Notes: generated by a model not told the origin, from the sequence alone. Positions 8,191 through 16,595 are shown, counted from the first letter of the stretch. The stretch: 39,179 bases of DNA from Bacteroidota bacterium (GCA_963169455.1 CAUJDW010000084.1:1-39179); one strand, 5' to 3'. Translations and numbers: made by a program.

Positions 8191-9434
8191 GTTTTTTCAT
8201 TTTCCGCCATTTCATCCTGAAAGCGGATGCCCAAAAGGACGAACAGCAGGTAGAACGTCAGGCCCAGGTGGGTTTCCAGGGTGTGTTCCACCATGAAGGA
8301 AGAAATGGCAATGATGTGGAAGGCGGCGGCCAGCATGTTGCGGTAGCTGCGCCGGTAATACAGCGGATATAAGGAGATCCATATAAAATAAAGCATGCCC
8401 GGAAGGCCGGCGACGGCCAGTATGAAGAGATACTGGTTGTGCGGCATGAGCCCCTGCCCGGCAAGGGCGGGCAGGTGTTGCCGGAAATAAACATCGCATT
8501 CGTCCCGGACGTCGCCGATGCCCACCCCTGTCCATGGGTGCTGCCGCCCGAGTTCCAGCCCCGCCAGCAGGGAGCCCAGGCGGTAGGAATCGGAGAGTTC
8601 TTCCAGGTTTTCCCGCTTGAGGAACAGGTTGACGCTGTAGCGGGTGTAGCCGATTTTGTTTTTCAGGGTAGGCACGTAGCGGAAGGCCAGAAACACCCCA
8701 ACAGCCAGCACGGCAGCAGCCGCCAGCCCGATTGCGTACTTCCGGTATTTGACTATGGCGTGGAGCAGGAAAAAAAGCAACAGCCCGTAAAGCCCCAGCA
8801 GGCCGCTGCGCACGGCCAGCACGTGCAGGTAAACCGCCAGGAAGGCGGACATGGCCAGCAGCAGATAACGCTCCCAGGGGAACCGCCAGTAGAAGCGTTC
8901 GGTAAAAAGATACCAGCCAATGGCCACGCAAAAGGCCACCATGAGGCTGAAGCGGATGTGCATGACCGGCGTCGGCATCACCTGCCCGCGCTTGTATAGC
9001 TCCGTGATCTGCTCGTAATCGCGGAGGTACAACCCCAGCGAGTACAGGCACATAATGGCGACGATCCAAAAGAACCCGTACAGCAGGCTGAAGTAGTCCC
9101 TCCTGTCAAAGCGGGGGATAGCCAGAATGCCGAACGGCATGGTGAGAAACGGCAGCGTAAGCCTCAGGCGCCGCAGCAGAAAGTCCGTATTTTCCGACCA
9201 CAACCCACTCAGCAGGTAGATCAGAAAGACGCCCGTCAGCCCCAGCAGTGCCTTGTGGCGCAGGAAACGCCGGAACAGTTCCCCTACATTCCAGTTGAGC
9301 ACTGCATTGCCGATCAGCGCGATCACGCCGATGCTCATCGCCGCATCGGACAGGAGCATGCCCACCAATATGGCGGCTACCGACAGCAGCCCGAGCCATT
9401 GGTGGTGGATGGGTTGTGGAAATTTGTATTTCAT
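8187..9434 (-). CDS. O-antigen ligase/polymerase family membrane protein
   Basis: A protein of 415 residues with about 10-12 hydrophobic segments over its whole length. The large periplasmic loop, about residues 265-335, has the typical Wzy_C/WaaL features: an acidic/aromatic stretch ending in GVGIGDVRDE and then PHNQYLFILA, with the conserved His before the next TM. An Arg in the AVRSG segment (~206-210) matches the other conserved position of the family. WaaL joins O-antigen to lipid A core and Wzy polymerises repeat units; these cannot be separated by eye. It overlaps the next gene by 4 nt and lies 43 nt downstream of cysQ. Confidence 0.8.
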   Translation of the reverse strand: MKYKFPQPIHHQWLGLLSVAAILVGMLLSDAAMSIGVIALIGNAVLNWNVGELFRRFLRHKALLGLTGVFLIYLLSGLWSENTDFLLRRLRLTLPFLTMPFGILAIPRFDRRDYFSLLYGFFWIVAIMCLYSLGLYLRDYEQITELYKRGQVMPTPVMHIRFSLMVAFCVAIGWYLFTERFYWRFPWERYLLLAMSAFLAVYLHVLAVRSGLLGLYGLLLFFLLHAIVKYRKYAIGLAAAAVLAVGVFLAFRYVPTLKNKIGYTRYSVNLFLKRENLEELSDSYRLGSLLAGLELGRQHPWTGVGIGDVRDECDVYFRQHLPALAGQGLMPHNQYLFILAVAGLPGMLYFIWISLYPLYYRRSYRNMLAAAFHIIAISSFMVEHTLETHLGLTFYLLFVLLGIRFQDEMAENEKT

Positions 9435-9477
9435 GTGCTGTTGCGTAAAGTGCTCCTGGTGAACGCCCGGGGTGCAG

Positions 9478-10302
9478 TTATGCTTCTTTGGGGGGAAGCG
9501 CCTGCTCCGCCCGGCCGGGATCGGAGCCCCGGAGCCGGCCGTAGGCCACGAAACGGGGGTTGAGCAGGTTTTCTTTATTATACTGCAGCGGCAGGCCCGT
9601 TTCCTGGTTGATCACCGCGCCGCCGGATTCCGTGAGGATGGCCTGGGCGGCGGCGGTATCCCACTCCATGGTCGGAGCCAGGCGGGGATAGACGTGGGCC
9701 TCTCCTTTGGCCAGCACCAGGAACTTCAGCGAGCTGCCCTGCGATACCAGCACCGGGGCCTCGAACTGGTCGACGAACGCCTGGGTGGCCTCATTGAGAT
9801 GCGAGCGGGAGCAGACCAGCCGGAGCCCGGCATCACTCAAACCAAAGCTTGCCGCCTGCAGGCGCCTGCTTTCCCCATCCGTTTCCAGGTAGGCGCCCTG
9901 GCCTTTAACCGCCCAGTAGGCTTCCTGAAAACAGGGGACGAAAACGACGCCAAGCACCGGCTGTCCCTGATGAATGAGGGCGATGTTGACCGTAAATTCC
10001 CCGTTGCGCTTGATGAATTCCTTGGTGCCGTCGAGCGGGTCCACCAGCCAGTAAAAGGAATAGGCGCGGCGCTCCCCGAAAGGTATGGCCTTGTTTTCTT
10101 CTGAAACCACGGGGTACTGCACCGGCAGGGCGGCCAGCCCTGCACAGATCACCTCATTGGAAGCCCGGTCGGCCAGGGTGAGGGGCGATTCGTCGGGCTT
10201 AAACTCAATGCCTACCTCTTCTTTCGCATAAACGGCCATGATGGCAGCGCCGGCCTGCCTGGCAATCCGCACCACTTCTTTAGCCAGTTCTGTTCGATCC
10301 AT
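9478..10302 (-). CDS. cysQ: 3'(2'),5'-bisphosphate nucleotidase CysQ
   Basis: A protein of 274 residues of the inositol-monophosphatase-like phosphatase superfamily. Metal and phosphate residues are visible: Glu68 in VSEEN, Asp88 and Asp91 in the DPLDGTKEF motif, and Asp215 in EWDTAAAQAIL. The DPLDGTKEFIKRNGEFTVNI form is that of CysQ, which hydrolyses 3'-phosphoadenosine 5'-phosphate from sulfate activation. It is cytoplasmic or peripheral. It heads the minus-strand run with the two polysaccharide genes and is divergent from galE across 178 nt. Whether it also supports sulfation of a polysaccharide is speculation from context. Confidence 0.92.
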   Translation of the reverse strand: MDRTELAKEVVRIARQAGAAIMAVYAKEEVGIEFKPDESPLTLADRASNEVICAGLAALPVQYPVVSEENKAIPFGERRAYSFYWLVDPLDGTKEFIKRNGEFTVNIALIHQGQPVLGVVFVPCFQEAYWAVKGQGAYLETDGESRRLQAASFGLSDAGLRLVCSRSHLNEATQAFVDQFEAPVLVSQGSSLKFLVLAKGEAHVYPRLAPTMEWDTAAAQAILTESGGAVINQETGLPLQYNKENLLNPRFVAYGRLRGSDPGRAEQALPPKEA

Positions 10303-10350
10303 TGTTCAAATTTCGTGTAACTTTGAGACAACACGCCGGCAAAGGTATCA

Positions 10351-10441
10351 AATGTAAAATGTAAAATGCGTAATGAAAAATGTAAAAGGGGCAATGCTGG
10401 CCTACTGGGCGGCATACCCCTGCTCTTTTACATTTTACATT
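10351..10441. repeat. Hairpin repeat in the cysQ-galE intergenic region
   Basis: A 16-nt sequence (10351-10366) made of iterated AATGTAAA words has a perfect inverted copy at 10426-10441, with a 59-nt spacer. A further partial copy of the word lies at 10376-10388. The whole 91 nt can fold into a long hairpin and looks like a small dispersed repeat. It sits between two divergent genes, 40 nt upstream of the galE start, so it probably belongs to or overlaps the galE promoter/leader. Confidence 0.75.
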
Positions 10442-10480
10442 CAAAATTTTGCGGTTTTAAATTTAAACCCAGGAATAACT

Positions 10481-11500
10481 ATGAGCAAAGTTCTCGTCAC
10501 CGGCGGCTGTGGGTATATCGGCAGCCACACCATTGTCGACCTGATCGACAACGGCTTTGAAGTCATTTCGGTGGACAACCTGAGCAACTCCAGTGCGGAC
10601 GTACTGGACGGCGTCGAGGCGATCACGGGCAAAAGGGTCAAGAACTATGCCATCGACCTGTGTTGGGAGGATGCCGTGCGGCAGATATTCGAAGACAACC
10701 GCGATATAAAAGGCATCATCCACTTCGCCGCCCTCAAGCTGGTCGGCGAGTCGGTGCTTCAGCCGATCCGCTATTTCCGGAACAACCTCAACAGCCTGCT
10801 CAACATTCTGGACTGCATGGAGCATTACGAGGCGCCGCACCTCATTTTTTCTTCTTCCTGCTCCGTTTACGGCAATGCCGAAGTACTTCCGGTGACGGAG
10901 GAGACGCCCCTTCAGGAAGCGGAGTCGCCATACGCCCGCAGCAAACAAATGGGCGAGCAGATCATCCGCGACTTCTCCCGCATCCACCCCAGGCACAACA
11001 GCATCCTGCTGCGCTATTTCAACCCCGCCGGCGCCCACGAAAGCGCGCTCATCGGCGAATCCCCCACCAACCCGGCATCCAACCTCGTGCCCGTCATTAC
11101 CGAAACCGCCATGGGGAAGCGCCCTGAAATGATGGTCTTCGGGGATGACTACAACACCCGCGACGGCAGTTGCATCCGCGACTACATCCACGTCATGGAC
11201 CTTGCCAATGCACACACCAAAGCACTACAGTATCTGCTGGAAGGGAAAAACACGGACAACCTGGAAATCTTCAACCTGGGCATCGGCGAGGGCGTCAGCG
11301 TCCTGGAAGCCATTCAGGCTTTTATGAAAGTGACTGGCCGGCCCCTGCACTACCGGATCGGGGAACGCCGCCCGGGCGATGTCGTGGCTATCTACGCCAA
11401 CAACGACAAGGCTGCCCGCCTCCTGGGCTGGGAGCCGCAACGGGACATCAACGACATCATGCGCACGGCCTGGGCCTGGGAGCAAAAGCGGAGCCGGTAG
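10481..11500 (+). CDS. galE: UDP-glucose 4-epimerase
   Basis: A protein of 339 residues from the ATG at 10481. An in-frame ATG at 10373 would add 36 residues encoded by the hairpin repeat and is rejected. The NAD-binding motif GGCGYIG is at residues 8-14. The short-chain dehydrogenase/epimerase active site is visible as SSSCSVYG (~124-131) and YARSK (Tyr151, Lys155). The protein interconverts UDP-glucose and UDP-galactose, and so feeds sugar nucleotides to the polysaccharide genes encoded divergently next to it. It is cytoplasmic and of normal family length. Confidence 0.95.
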   Translation: MSKVLVTGGCGYIGSHTIVDLIDNGFEVISVDNLSNSSADVLDGVEAITGKRVKNYAIDLCWEDAVRQIFEDNRDIKGIIHFAALKLVGESVLQPIRYFRNNLNSLLNILDCMEHYEAPHLIFSSSCSVYGNAEVLPVTEETPLQEAESPYARSKQMGEQIIRDFSRIHPRHNSILLRYFNPAGAHESALIGESPTNPASNLVPVITETAMGKRPEMMVFGDDYNTRDGSCIRDYIHVMDLANAHTKALQYLLEGKNTDNLEIFNLGIGEGVSVLEAIQAFMKVTGRPLHYRIGERRPGDVVAIYANNDKAARLLGWEPQRDINDIMRTAWAWEQKRSR

Positions 11501-11517
11501 GGCTGGGGGGGGATGTT

Positions 11518-11541
11518 GTTATATTGTTATATTGTTATATT
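11518..11541. repeat. Tandem GTTATATT octamer, three copies
   Basis: Three perfect tandem copies of GTTATATT lie just after galE. A related but diverged run (TTGCTATA/TTGCTGTA words) occurs at 11677-11705, on the other side of the hairpin element at 11545-11674. The same octamer word appears inside the 51-bp inverted element (11711-11761, 16509-16559), so these sequences probably belong to one repeat family. Confidence 0.85.
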
Positions 11542-11544
11542 GTT

Positions 11545-11674
11545 GAGGGCGCTCCGGAAAGTGTTGGACACGAAGATTCACGGAGAATACACGGAGGTTC
11601 ACAGAGTCAAAGCATTGAATACCAAGGCTCCGTGAAACTCCGTGTCAAAAAACAGGACTTTCCGGAGCTCCCTC
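11545..11674. repeat. 130-bp imperfect hairpin element
   Basis: The outer arms 11545-11562 and 11657-11674 match at 17 of 18 positions. The inner arms 11567-11585 and 11628-11646 match at 17 of 19. Both arms carry CACGGAG words. The element has no coding capacity and is flanked by octamer-type simple repeats. The shape resembles a miniature inverted-repeat element or a structured RNA downstream of galE; no clear target-site duplication was seen. Confidence 0.75.
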
Positions 11675-11710
11675 ATTGCTATGTTGCTGTATTGCTATAT
11701 TGCTAAGGGT

Positions 11711-11761
11711 TGGACATGTTTAGCAGAACAACATAACAATCCAACAATATAACCCTAGCCC
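11711..11761 (-). repeat. 51-bp dispersed intergenic element, copy 1
   Basis: The reverse complement of this stretch matches 16509-16559 at 49 of 51 positions. The two copies are in opposite orientation 4.8 kb apart, both in intergenic DNA. The downstream extension TGTCCAGCTACT of copy 2 is also found separately at 11817-11828. Confidence 0.85.
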
Positions 11762-11912
11762 CAGGAGCAATGCTATTGACGCCATATTTCCGAAGCAGTA
11801 TGAGTTACAATAAATGTGTCCAGCTACTTAGAGGGCTAAACTGCGCCGTAACAGGTTCTGTGCATTGATGGAGGCAGTTCCCCTTTGGGGGCCAGGGGGC
11901 TGTGGTGTGTCC

Positions 11913-11981
11913 CACTTCCGACTTCCCACTTCCCACTTCCGACTTCCCACTTCCCACTTCCCACTTCCCACTTCCCACTTC
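11913..11981. repeat. CACTTCC/GACTTCC heptamer array at a stop codon
   Basis: Nine full heptamers and a partial one, seven CACTTCC and two GACTTCC, run without interruption and touch the stop codon (11980-11982) of the minus-strand gene upstream. On the transcribed minus strand this is a series of GGGAAGT units, able in principle to form a G-quadruplex in the mRNA 3' end or DNA. The remaining 11762-11912 stretch shows no gene. Confidence 0.92.
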
Positions 11982-12606
11982 AATAAGCCAGTTCCTCCAT
12001 CTCAAACCTTCCCTGCTCCACCTTCACAGCGCCCTGAGGCACGATGCCGAAGCGGCCGGCATCCTTTTGCAGGTACACCTGTTCGTTTTCTGCCAGCACC
12101 TGGCCGGAACCGGGCAGCGTGCGGCGGAACCTGGTGAGCAAGTCGGCATTGGAGTCACCGTTCAGATCGGCCACCCAGCAGTCCTGCTGGTAGCAGTTGC
12201 CATCGGCGCAGAAAGCGTAAGCCAGCAGCTGAACGGGCTGCAATGCTTCGCCCTGCCATTCGAAGAGGTAGAAGGTGTGCGGGCCTTTGTTGCTCGGCAG
12301 GCGGATGATGTATGCCTCCGCACCCTCATTTTTTATCCGGGCGACGGCGTATAAATCTTTTCCTTCCTCCAGCATATTGCGGTATTCACCCGTAAACAGG
12401 CCGGTGAATTTTTTCCCGACCTTCCTGCCTGTATAGGCATAATCTGCCGGCAGCTTATCGCCAAAATGGGCGTACAGGTGGAAATCGTTTGCCTGTATTT
12501 CCTCAAACAGGGCGGCAAAAGCGGCGGATTTCCCGGAGAGGCTCTGTGCGTTCAAAGCGCCAATGGATAAGGCGGCCAGGAGGAGTATAAACGGGAATGG
12601 CTTCAT
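11980..12606 (-). CDS. Secreted protein of unknown function
   Basis: A protein of 208 residues. The signal peptide (FPFILLLAALSIGALNA, cut before Q) is clear. The mature part is not recognised. It has a pair of Cys (CADGNCYQQDC, ~150-160) followed by DLNGDSNADLLTR (~163-175), which looks like the Asp/Asn-rich calcium-binding loop of FG-GAP/EF-hand-like repeats. It is probably periplasmic or outer-membrane associated. The next minus-strand gene upstream (stop 12773) is 166 nt away. The gene runs directly into a G-rich heptamer array at its stop codon. Confidence 0.7.
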   Translation of the reverse strand: MKPFPFILLLAALSIGALNAQSLSGKSAAFAALFEEIQANDFHLYAHFGDKLPADYAYTGRKVGKKFTGLFTGEYRNMLEEGKDLYAVARIKNEGAEAYIIRLPSNKGPHTFYLFEWQGEALQPVQLLAYAFCADGNCYQQDCWVADLNGDSNADLLTRFRRTLPGSGQVLAENEQVYLQKDAGRFGIVPQGAVKVEQGRFEMEELAY

Positions 12607-12732
12607 TTTCTGTTTTTTTGATCAATATGGATTTTTACAACCGGGCGGAAGTTACGAAATTGTTGGGATGTCTGAAAGGCCGGAAGGCTTGCCCTGCTCG
12701 CAGAGACGGGCCGGAAGGCCGGAAGGCCTCCT

Positions 12733-12775
12733 GTCACCCCGTCTCTCGTCACCCCATCTCCCCCTCACCTCGTCA
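12733..12775. repeat. TCACCCC-type repeat at a stop codon
   Basis: A C-rich stretch with repeated GTCACCCC and CTC(A/G)TCAC words ends in the stop codon of the minus-strand gene (12773-12775). Its 13-mer GTCACCCCGTCTC (12733-12745) is exactly repeated at 24168-24180, again shortly after a minus-strand gene. On the minus strand it is a run of GGGG/GGTGA words. Just before it (12676-12730) GGCCGGAAGGC words are also iterated. Confidence 0.8.
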
Positions 12776-13309
12776 CTTCCTTCGCAGCAGCGCATACTGC
12801 CGGATCACCACCGGCATGGATTTCACTTCCGGAATTTGTTCGCCCTGGAATTCCCTGCCGCCGGTGACCGTCCTGGCATCCAGTTTTCCTGCGATGATCT
12901 CATAGCGCAGTTCATCGCCCGCCATTTCGGCCATGCTGAGCAGGAGGTTGCCGGACACTTCGAAGCGGCTGAACAGCTTGCCGCCGATGTAGGCCGCATC
13001 CAGGACGATAGTGTTCTGCTCGTCGATCTCATAGAGCCCGAACCTGGATTTGTCCGGGCGAAGCAGGTAATCCCTCCGGTCGGCATTATCGCCTTCGCCA
13101 TAGATGATCGTCCAGGTGTAGGCCGTATCCACATTGCGGATATGCAGCTCCATAGGCACTTCCTGCAGTTTGCCTTCCGGGTTGAAAATCTCCAGCCGGC
13201 CGGCCCAGGCGCCGGCCCAGGAGGCGGGGAAGAGAGCGGAATCTGCTTCCTGTGCGGGCATATAACGAGAAAAAAGCAGAGCGAGGAAAAGTAGAATAGG
13301 CCGTATCAT
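12773..13309 (-). CDS. Secreted protein of unknown function
   Basis: A protein of 178 residues from the ATG at 13309, chosen because it directly precedes a signal peptide (IRPILLFLALLFSRYMPAQ). The longer in-frame extension to 13558 overlaps the divergent peptidase gene and has no conserved character. The mature part has the feel of a lipocalin-like beta-barrel with alternating hydrophobic strands (SWAGAWAGRLEIF, YTWTIIYGEGDN, TIVLDAAYIGGKLFSRFE), but I do not recognise a family. It is divergent from the M1 peptidase at 13346, with only 36 nt between start codons, so the two promoters must lie within or overlap each other's coding starts. Confidence 0.7.
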   Translation of the reverse strand: MIRPILLFLALLFSRYMPAQEADSALFPASWAGAWAGRLEIFNPEGKLQEVPMELHIRNVDTAYTWTIIYGEGDNADRRDYLLRPDKSRFGLYEIDEQNTIVLDAAYIGGKLFSRFEVSGNLLLSMAEMAGDELRYEIIAGKLDARTVTGGREFQGEQIPEVKSMPVVIRQYALLRRK

Positions 13310-13345
13310 TGTGTTAATTTGAGTTGTAATTGCAAAAATGCAAAA

Positions 13346-16300
13346 ATGAAGGCATTCCGGAATCCGAAAATAACAAAGATAATTGCGCGGCGCTTTGTAA
13401 TGCTGATTTCGATGTGCACCCTGCCTCTTGGAGCAGCAAGAGCTCAGGCTCCTTATTTTCAGCAGGAAGCCAGCTACCAGATCGAAGTAGCCCTCGACGA
13501 CAAGGCGCACGTCCTGCGCGGGCAGCTGGCCATTACCTACCGCAACAATGCCCCCCATGCTCTCGACAGCCTATGCTTCCACCTCTGGCCCAACGCCTAC
13601 CGGGACAATACCACAGCCTTCGCCCGCCAGCAGGTGCGCAGCGGGAAAGCAGGCTTTTATTTTGCCGAAGAAGCCAGGAGGGGCTATATTGACAGCCTTG
13701 CCTTCCGGGTGGATGGCCAGCCCGTGGCCTGGACTACATATCCGCAAAACCCGGATATCGCCTGGCTGAAGCTGAACAGCCCCCTGCCTTCCGGCGCTTC
13801 CATCGTTATCCAAACGCCATTCCGCATAAAACTGCCGCTCACCTTTTCCCGCCTGGGCCATGCCGGGCAGGCCTATCAGATCACGCAGTGGTATCCCAAG
13901 CCCGCCGTTTACGATGCCGACGGCTGGCATCCCATGCCCTACCTGGACATGGGGGAGTTCTACTCCGAATTCGGCCGCTTTGACGTGTCCATTACCCTGC
14001 CCGACAATTACGTGGTGGCGGCTACGGGCCTGTTGCAGACGGAAAGCGAGCGGGCATTTCTGGAAAAGAGAATAGCCGAAAGCAACGCCCATCTCGACAC
14101 CGTCAGCCAGGGCGTGCGCAATGAAGCCTTCCCGCCCTCTTCCGACAGGATGAAAACCATCCGCTACACGGCGGAACAGGTGCACGATTTCGCCTGGTTT
14201 GCCGACAAGCGCTTCCTGGTTCAGAAAAGCGAGGCCCGGCTGGCCTCCGGGCGCAGCATCGACACCTGGGCCTTTTTCCCGAAAGATGAGCAGCACCTCT
14301 GGAAGGAAGGCGCCGGTTACGTCAGCCGCGCCGTGGAATTTTATTCCGGACTCGTGGGCGAGTACCCCTACCCGCAGGCCACGGCCGTGCAGACGGCCCT
14401 GAGCGCGGGCGGCGGCATGGAGTACCCCATGATCACCAACATCTCGCTGATGGGCGACGCGCAGTCGGTAGATGAGGTTATCACCCACGAGGTGGGGCAC
14501 AACTGGTTTTACGGCATCCTCGGCTCCAACGAGCGGGCGCACGCCTGGATGGACGAGGGGCTCAACAGCTACTACGACCACCGCTACAGCCGCACCTACT
14601 ACGACGGCCCCGAATTCTCCTACCTGCCCGATTTCCTGATGGCGGGGTCCGACATCGACATTTTCGAACTGGCCTACCTCTATCAGGCCCGCCGCCGCCT
14701 GAACCAGGCGCCGGATACGCCGTCTGACGATCTCAGCGAGATCAATTACTTCCTGGGCGCATACGAGATACCGGCCAGGGCGCTGCGCTATCTGGAACAT
14801 TATCTGGGTACCGAACGCTTTGACGCCATCATGCAGGGGTATTACCAAAAGTGGCAATTCCGCCACCCCCGGCCGGAGGGCCTCCGCCGGCATGTGGAGG
14901 AAGAAGCGGGCGTTCCCCTGCCCTGGCTGTTCGACGGGCTGCTCTTTTCCAGCCAGAAACAGGACTACGCTATTACGGGCATCCGGCAGTCCGCGGATTC
15001 GCTGCTGCTCACGATCCGCAACAAAGGCGATATTGCCGGCCCCTTCCCGCTGAGCGCCATGGCCGGGCCCGACGCGGCCTATGAAAGCTGGGTGGAGGGC
15101 TTTGAAGGAGAGCAAACCATCGCCATCCCCGCCGGCATATACACCGAAGTCATCCTGGACCGGGAGCACCTCACCTTCGACCTGTACCGGCAGGACAACC
15201 GCATCCGCCCGCAGGCTGCCTTCAAAAGGGTGGAACCACTGCGGCTGCAGTTCTTCGCCGGAATAGAAAACAACAAGCGCAGCACTATCTTCTGGACGCC
15301 CCTGCTGAACTGGAACGACTACGACAAGCTGATGCCGGGCCTGCTGCTGTACAACCGCCTGATACCGGAAAAGCGGCTGGAGTGGGCCCTGGCGCCTTTC
15401 TATAGCACCAACGGGCAGGCGCTGGTGGGGATGGGGGATGTGCATTACAACTTTTACCCCAGAGGAAAAGGAGTACAGCGCCTGGCGCTTGGGCTGAACG
15501 CCCGCTCCTTTCACTTCCGCCGGTATGCGGCGGCGGATGAACTGCTGCGCTTTAACCGCTGGCAGCCGTACCTGCGTTTCGATTTTGCCAAGCCGGCAGC
15601 CAGCAATGTGTATAAAAGTTTCCAACTGCGCGGGCTGTGGATACAGAACCAGGAGCCTGAATTTTCCAACGAAGGGGAGTATGCCGGCAAGGATTGGAAA
15701 ACCCAGTTCCTGCAGGAGGCAAGCTTTTTCCTGGAGAACCGCAGTGTGATCAACCCCTCCTCCCTCAGGTTAGCCCTGGAGCACTCGCAGCACGAGGGCG
15801 TCAGCCTCAATGACGGCAGCTACCTCAAGGCATCGGTGGAATGGAAGCAGGCTTTCACCTACCAGCGGAGCCGCAACATCGATCTCCGCCTTTTTGCCGG
15901 GGCTTTTCTACACAATACGGGGCGGGAAGCCGGTTATATCGAGCCCTGGGCTTTCAACCTCATCAGCCAGGGCTACAACGACTACCGCTTCGACGACTTC
16001 TACCTGGGCCGCAGTGACAGCGACGGCCTCTGGCTGCAGCAGGTAAGCATCCGCGATGGGGGTTTCAAAAACGTGATCGGCCGTGGTTTCAGCCTGGGCC
16101 GCAGCAACAGCTTCATCCTATCCGCCAACCTCAAGGCCGCCCTGCCCCGCAAGGTGCTGCGCCGGCTGCCCCTAAAGCCCTATTTCGACATCGGCTACTT
16201 CCACGACGCCAGCCCTCTGGCCGATAATACCTCCTTCAGCGATCAACTGCTCTGGAGCGGCGGGCTGATGCTGGACTTCGGCAACGAAACTTTTGCCATT

Positions 16301-16435
16301 TACTTCCCGCTGGTGAATTCGAAGAACATTCAGGGCCGCTATGCGGAAAGGGGGAGCTACTGGAAACGCATCGCCGTCAGCATCGACCTGCACCGGCTGA
16401 ACCCGTGGCGGGTGGTGGACAGGCTGGAGTTTTAG
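13346..16435 (+). CDS. M1 family zinc metallopeptidase, large secreted form
   Basis: A protein of 1029 residues from the ATG at 13346, which gives a signal peptide with a basic n-region, a hydrophobic core (FVMLISMCTLPLGAA) and cleavage near ARA/QAP. The M1 domain has the exopeptidase-type motif AGGGMEYPM (in place of GAMEN) and the zinc site HEVGH at 381-385, with the third ligand Glu404 in WMDEGLN. The HEXXH-18-E spacing is canonical. The C-terminal ~350 residues are strand-rich and alternate aromatic/polar residues like an outer-membrane barrel or a large beta domain. This arrangement is known for uncharacterised Bacteroidota M1 homologues. It is likely envelope-located; substrate unknown. 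Confidence 0.9.
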   Translation: MKAFRNPKITKIIARRFVMLISMCTLPLGAARAQAPYFQQEASYQIEVALDDKAHVLRGQLAITYRNNAPHALDSLCFHLWPNAYRDNTTAFARQQVRSGKAGFYFAEEARRGYIDSLAFRVDGQPVAWTTYPQNPDIAWLKLNSPLPSGASIVIQTPFRIKLPLTFSRLGHAGQAYQITQWYPKPAVYDADGWHPMPYLDMGEFYSEFGRFDVSITLPDNYVVAATGLLQTESERAFLEKRIAESNAHLDTVSQGVRNEAFPPSSDRMKTIRYTAEQVHDFAWFADKRFLVQKSEARLASGRSIDTWAFFPKDEQHLWKEGAGYVSRAVEFYSGLVGEYPYPQATAVQTALSAGGGMEYPMITNISLMGDAQSVDEVITHEVGHNWFYGILGSNERAHAWMDEGLNSYYDHRYSRTYYDGPEFSYLPDFLMAGSDIDIFELAYLYQARRRLNQAPDTPSDDLSEINYFLGAYEIPARALRYLEHYLGTERFDAIMQGYYQKWQFRHPRPEGLRRHVEEEAGVPLPWLFDGLLFSSQKQDYAITGIRQSADSLLLTIRNKGDIAGPFPLSAMAGPDAAYESWVEGFEGEQTIAIPAGIYTEVILDREHLTFDLYRQDNRIRPQAAFKRVEPLRLQFFAGIENNKRSTIFWTPLLNWNDYDKLMPGLLLYNRLIPEKRLEWALAPFYSTNGQALVGMGDVHYNFYPRGKGVQRLALGLNARSFHFRRYAAADELLRFNRWQPYLRFDFAKPAASNVYKSFQLRGLWIQNQEPEFSNEGEYAGKDWKTQFLQEASFFLENRSVINPSSLRLALEHSQHEGVSLNDGSYLKASVEWKQAFTYQRSRNIDLRLFAGAFLHNTGREAGYIEPWAFNLISQGYNDYRFDDFYLGRSDSDGLWLQQVSIRDGGFKNVIGRGFSLGRSNSFILSANLKAALPRKVLRRLPLKPYFDIGYFHDASPLADNTSFSDQLLWSGGLMLDFGNETFAIYFPLVNSKNIQGRYAERGSYWKRIAVSIDLHRLNPWRVVDRLEF

Positions 16436-16508
16436 GGCAGGGGGGCAGAGCCTGAGGGGCGCCGTTTCGGGTTTCACCGGCTGAACGCAGTGAGGACGGG
16501 CAGGGTCA

Positions 16509-16565
16509 GGGCTAGGGTTATATTGTTGGATTGTTATATCGTTCTGCTAAACATGTCCAGCTACT
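16509..16565 (+). repeat. 51-bp dispersed intergenic element, copy 2
   Basis: Positions 16509-16559 are the inverted copy of 11711-11761 (49 of 51 identical). It extends here into TGTCCAGCTACT (16554-16565), also found at 11817-11828. It lies between the M1 peptidase stop and the Crp-type regulator, ending 30 nt before the regulator start, so it may provide or disturb its promoter. Confidence 0.85.
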
Positions 16566-16595
16566 GAGTTAAACCGTAAAATAAAATGGAAAGTG

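Noticed and set aside
10373-10480. N-terminal extension of galE
   Set aside because: The added residues are encoded by the AATGTAAA hairpin repeat; the NAD motif starts right after the ATG at 10481.
11545-11674. Hairpin element as an insertion sequence
   Set aside because: There is no transposase reading frame and no clear target duplication, so it is listed as a repeat only.
13571-15625. 684-codon open frame on the minus strand
   Set aside because: It is a mirror of the M1 peptidase gene, which has an intact zinc site and signal peptide on the plus strand.
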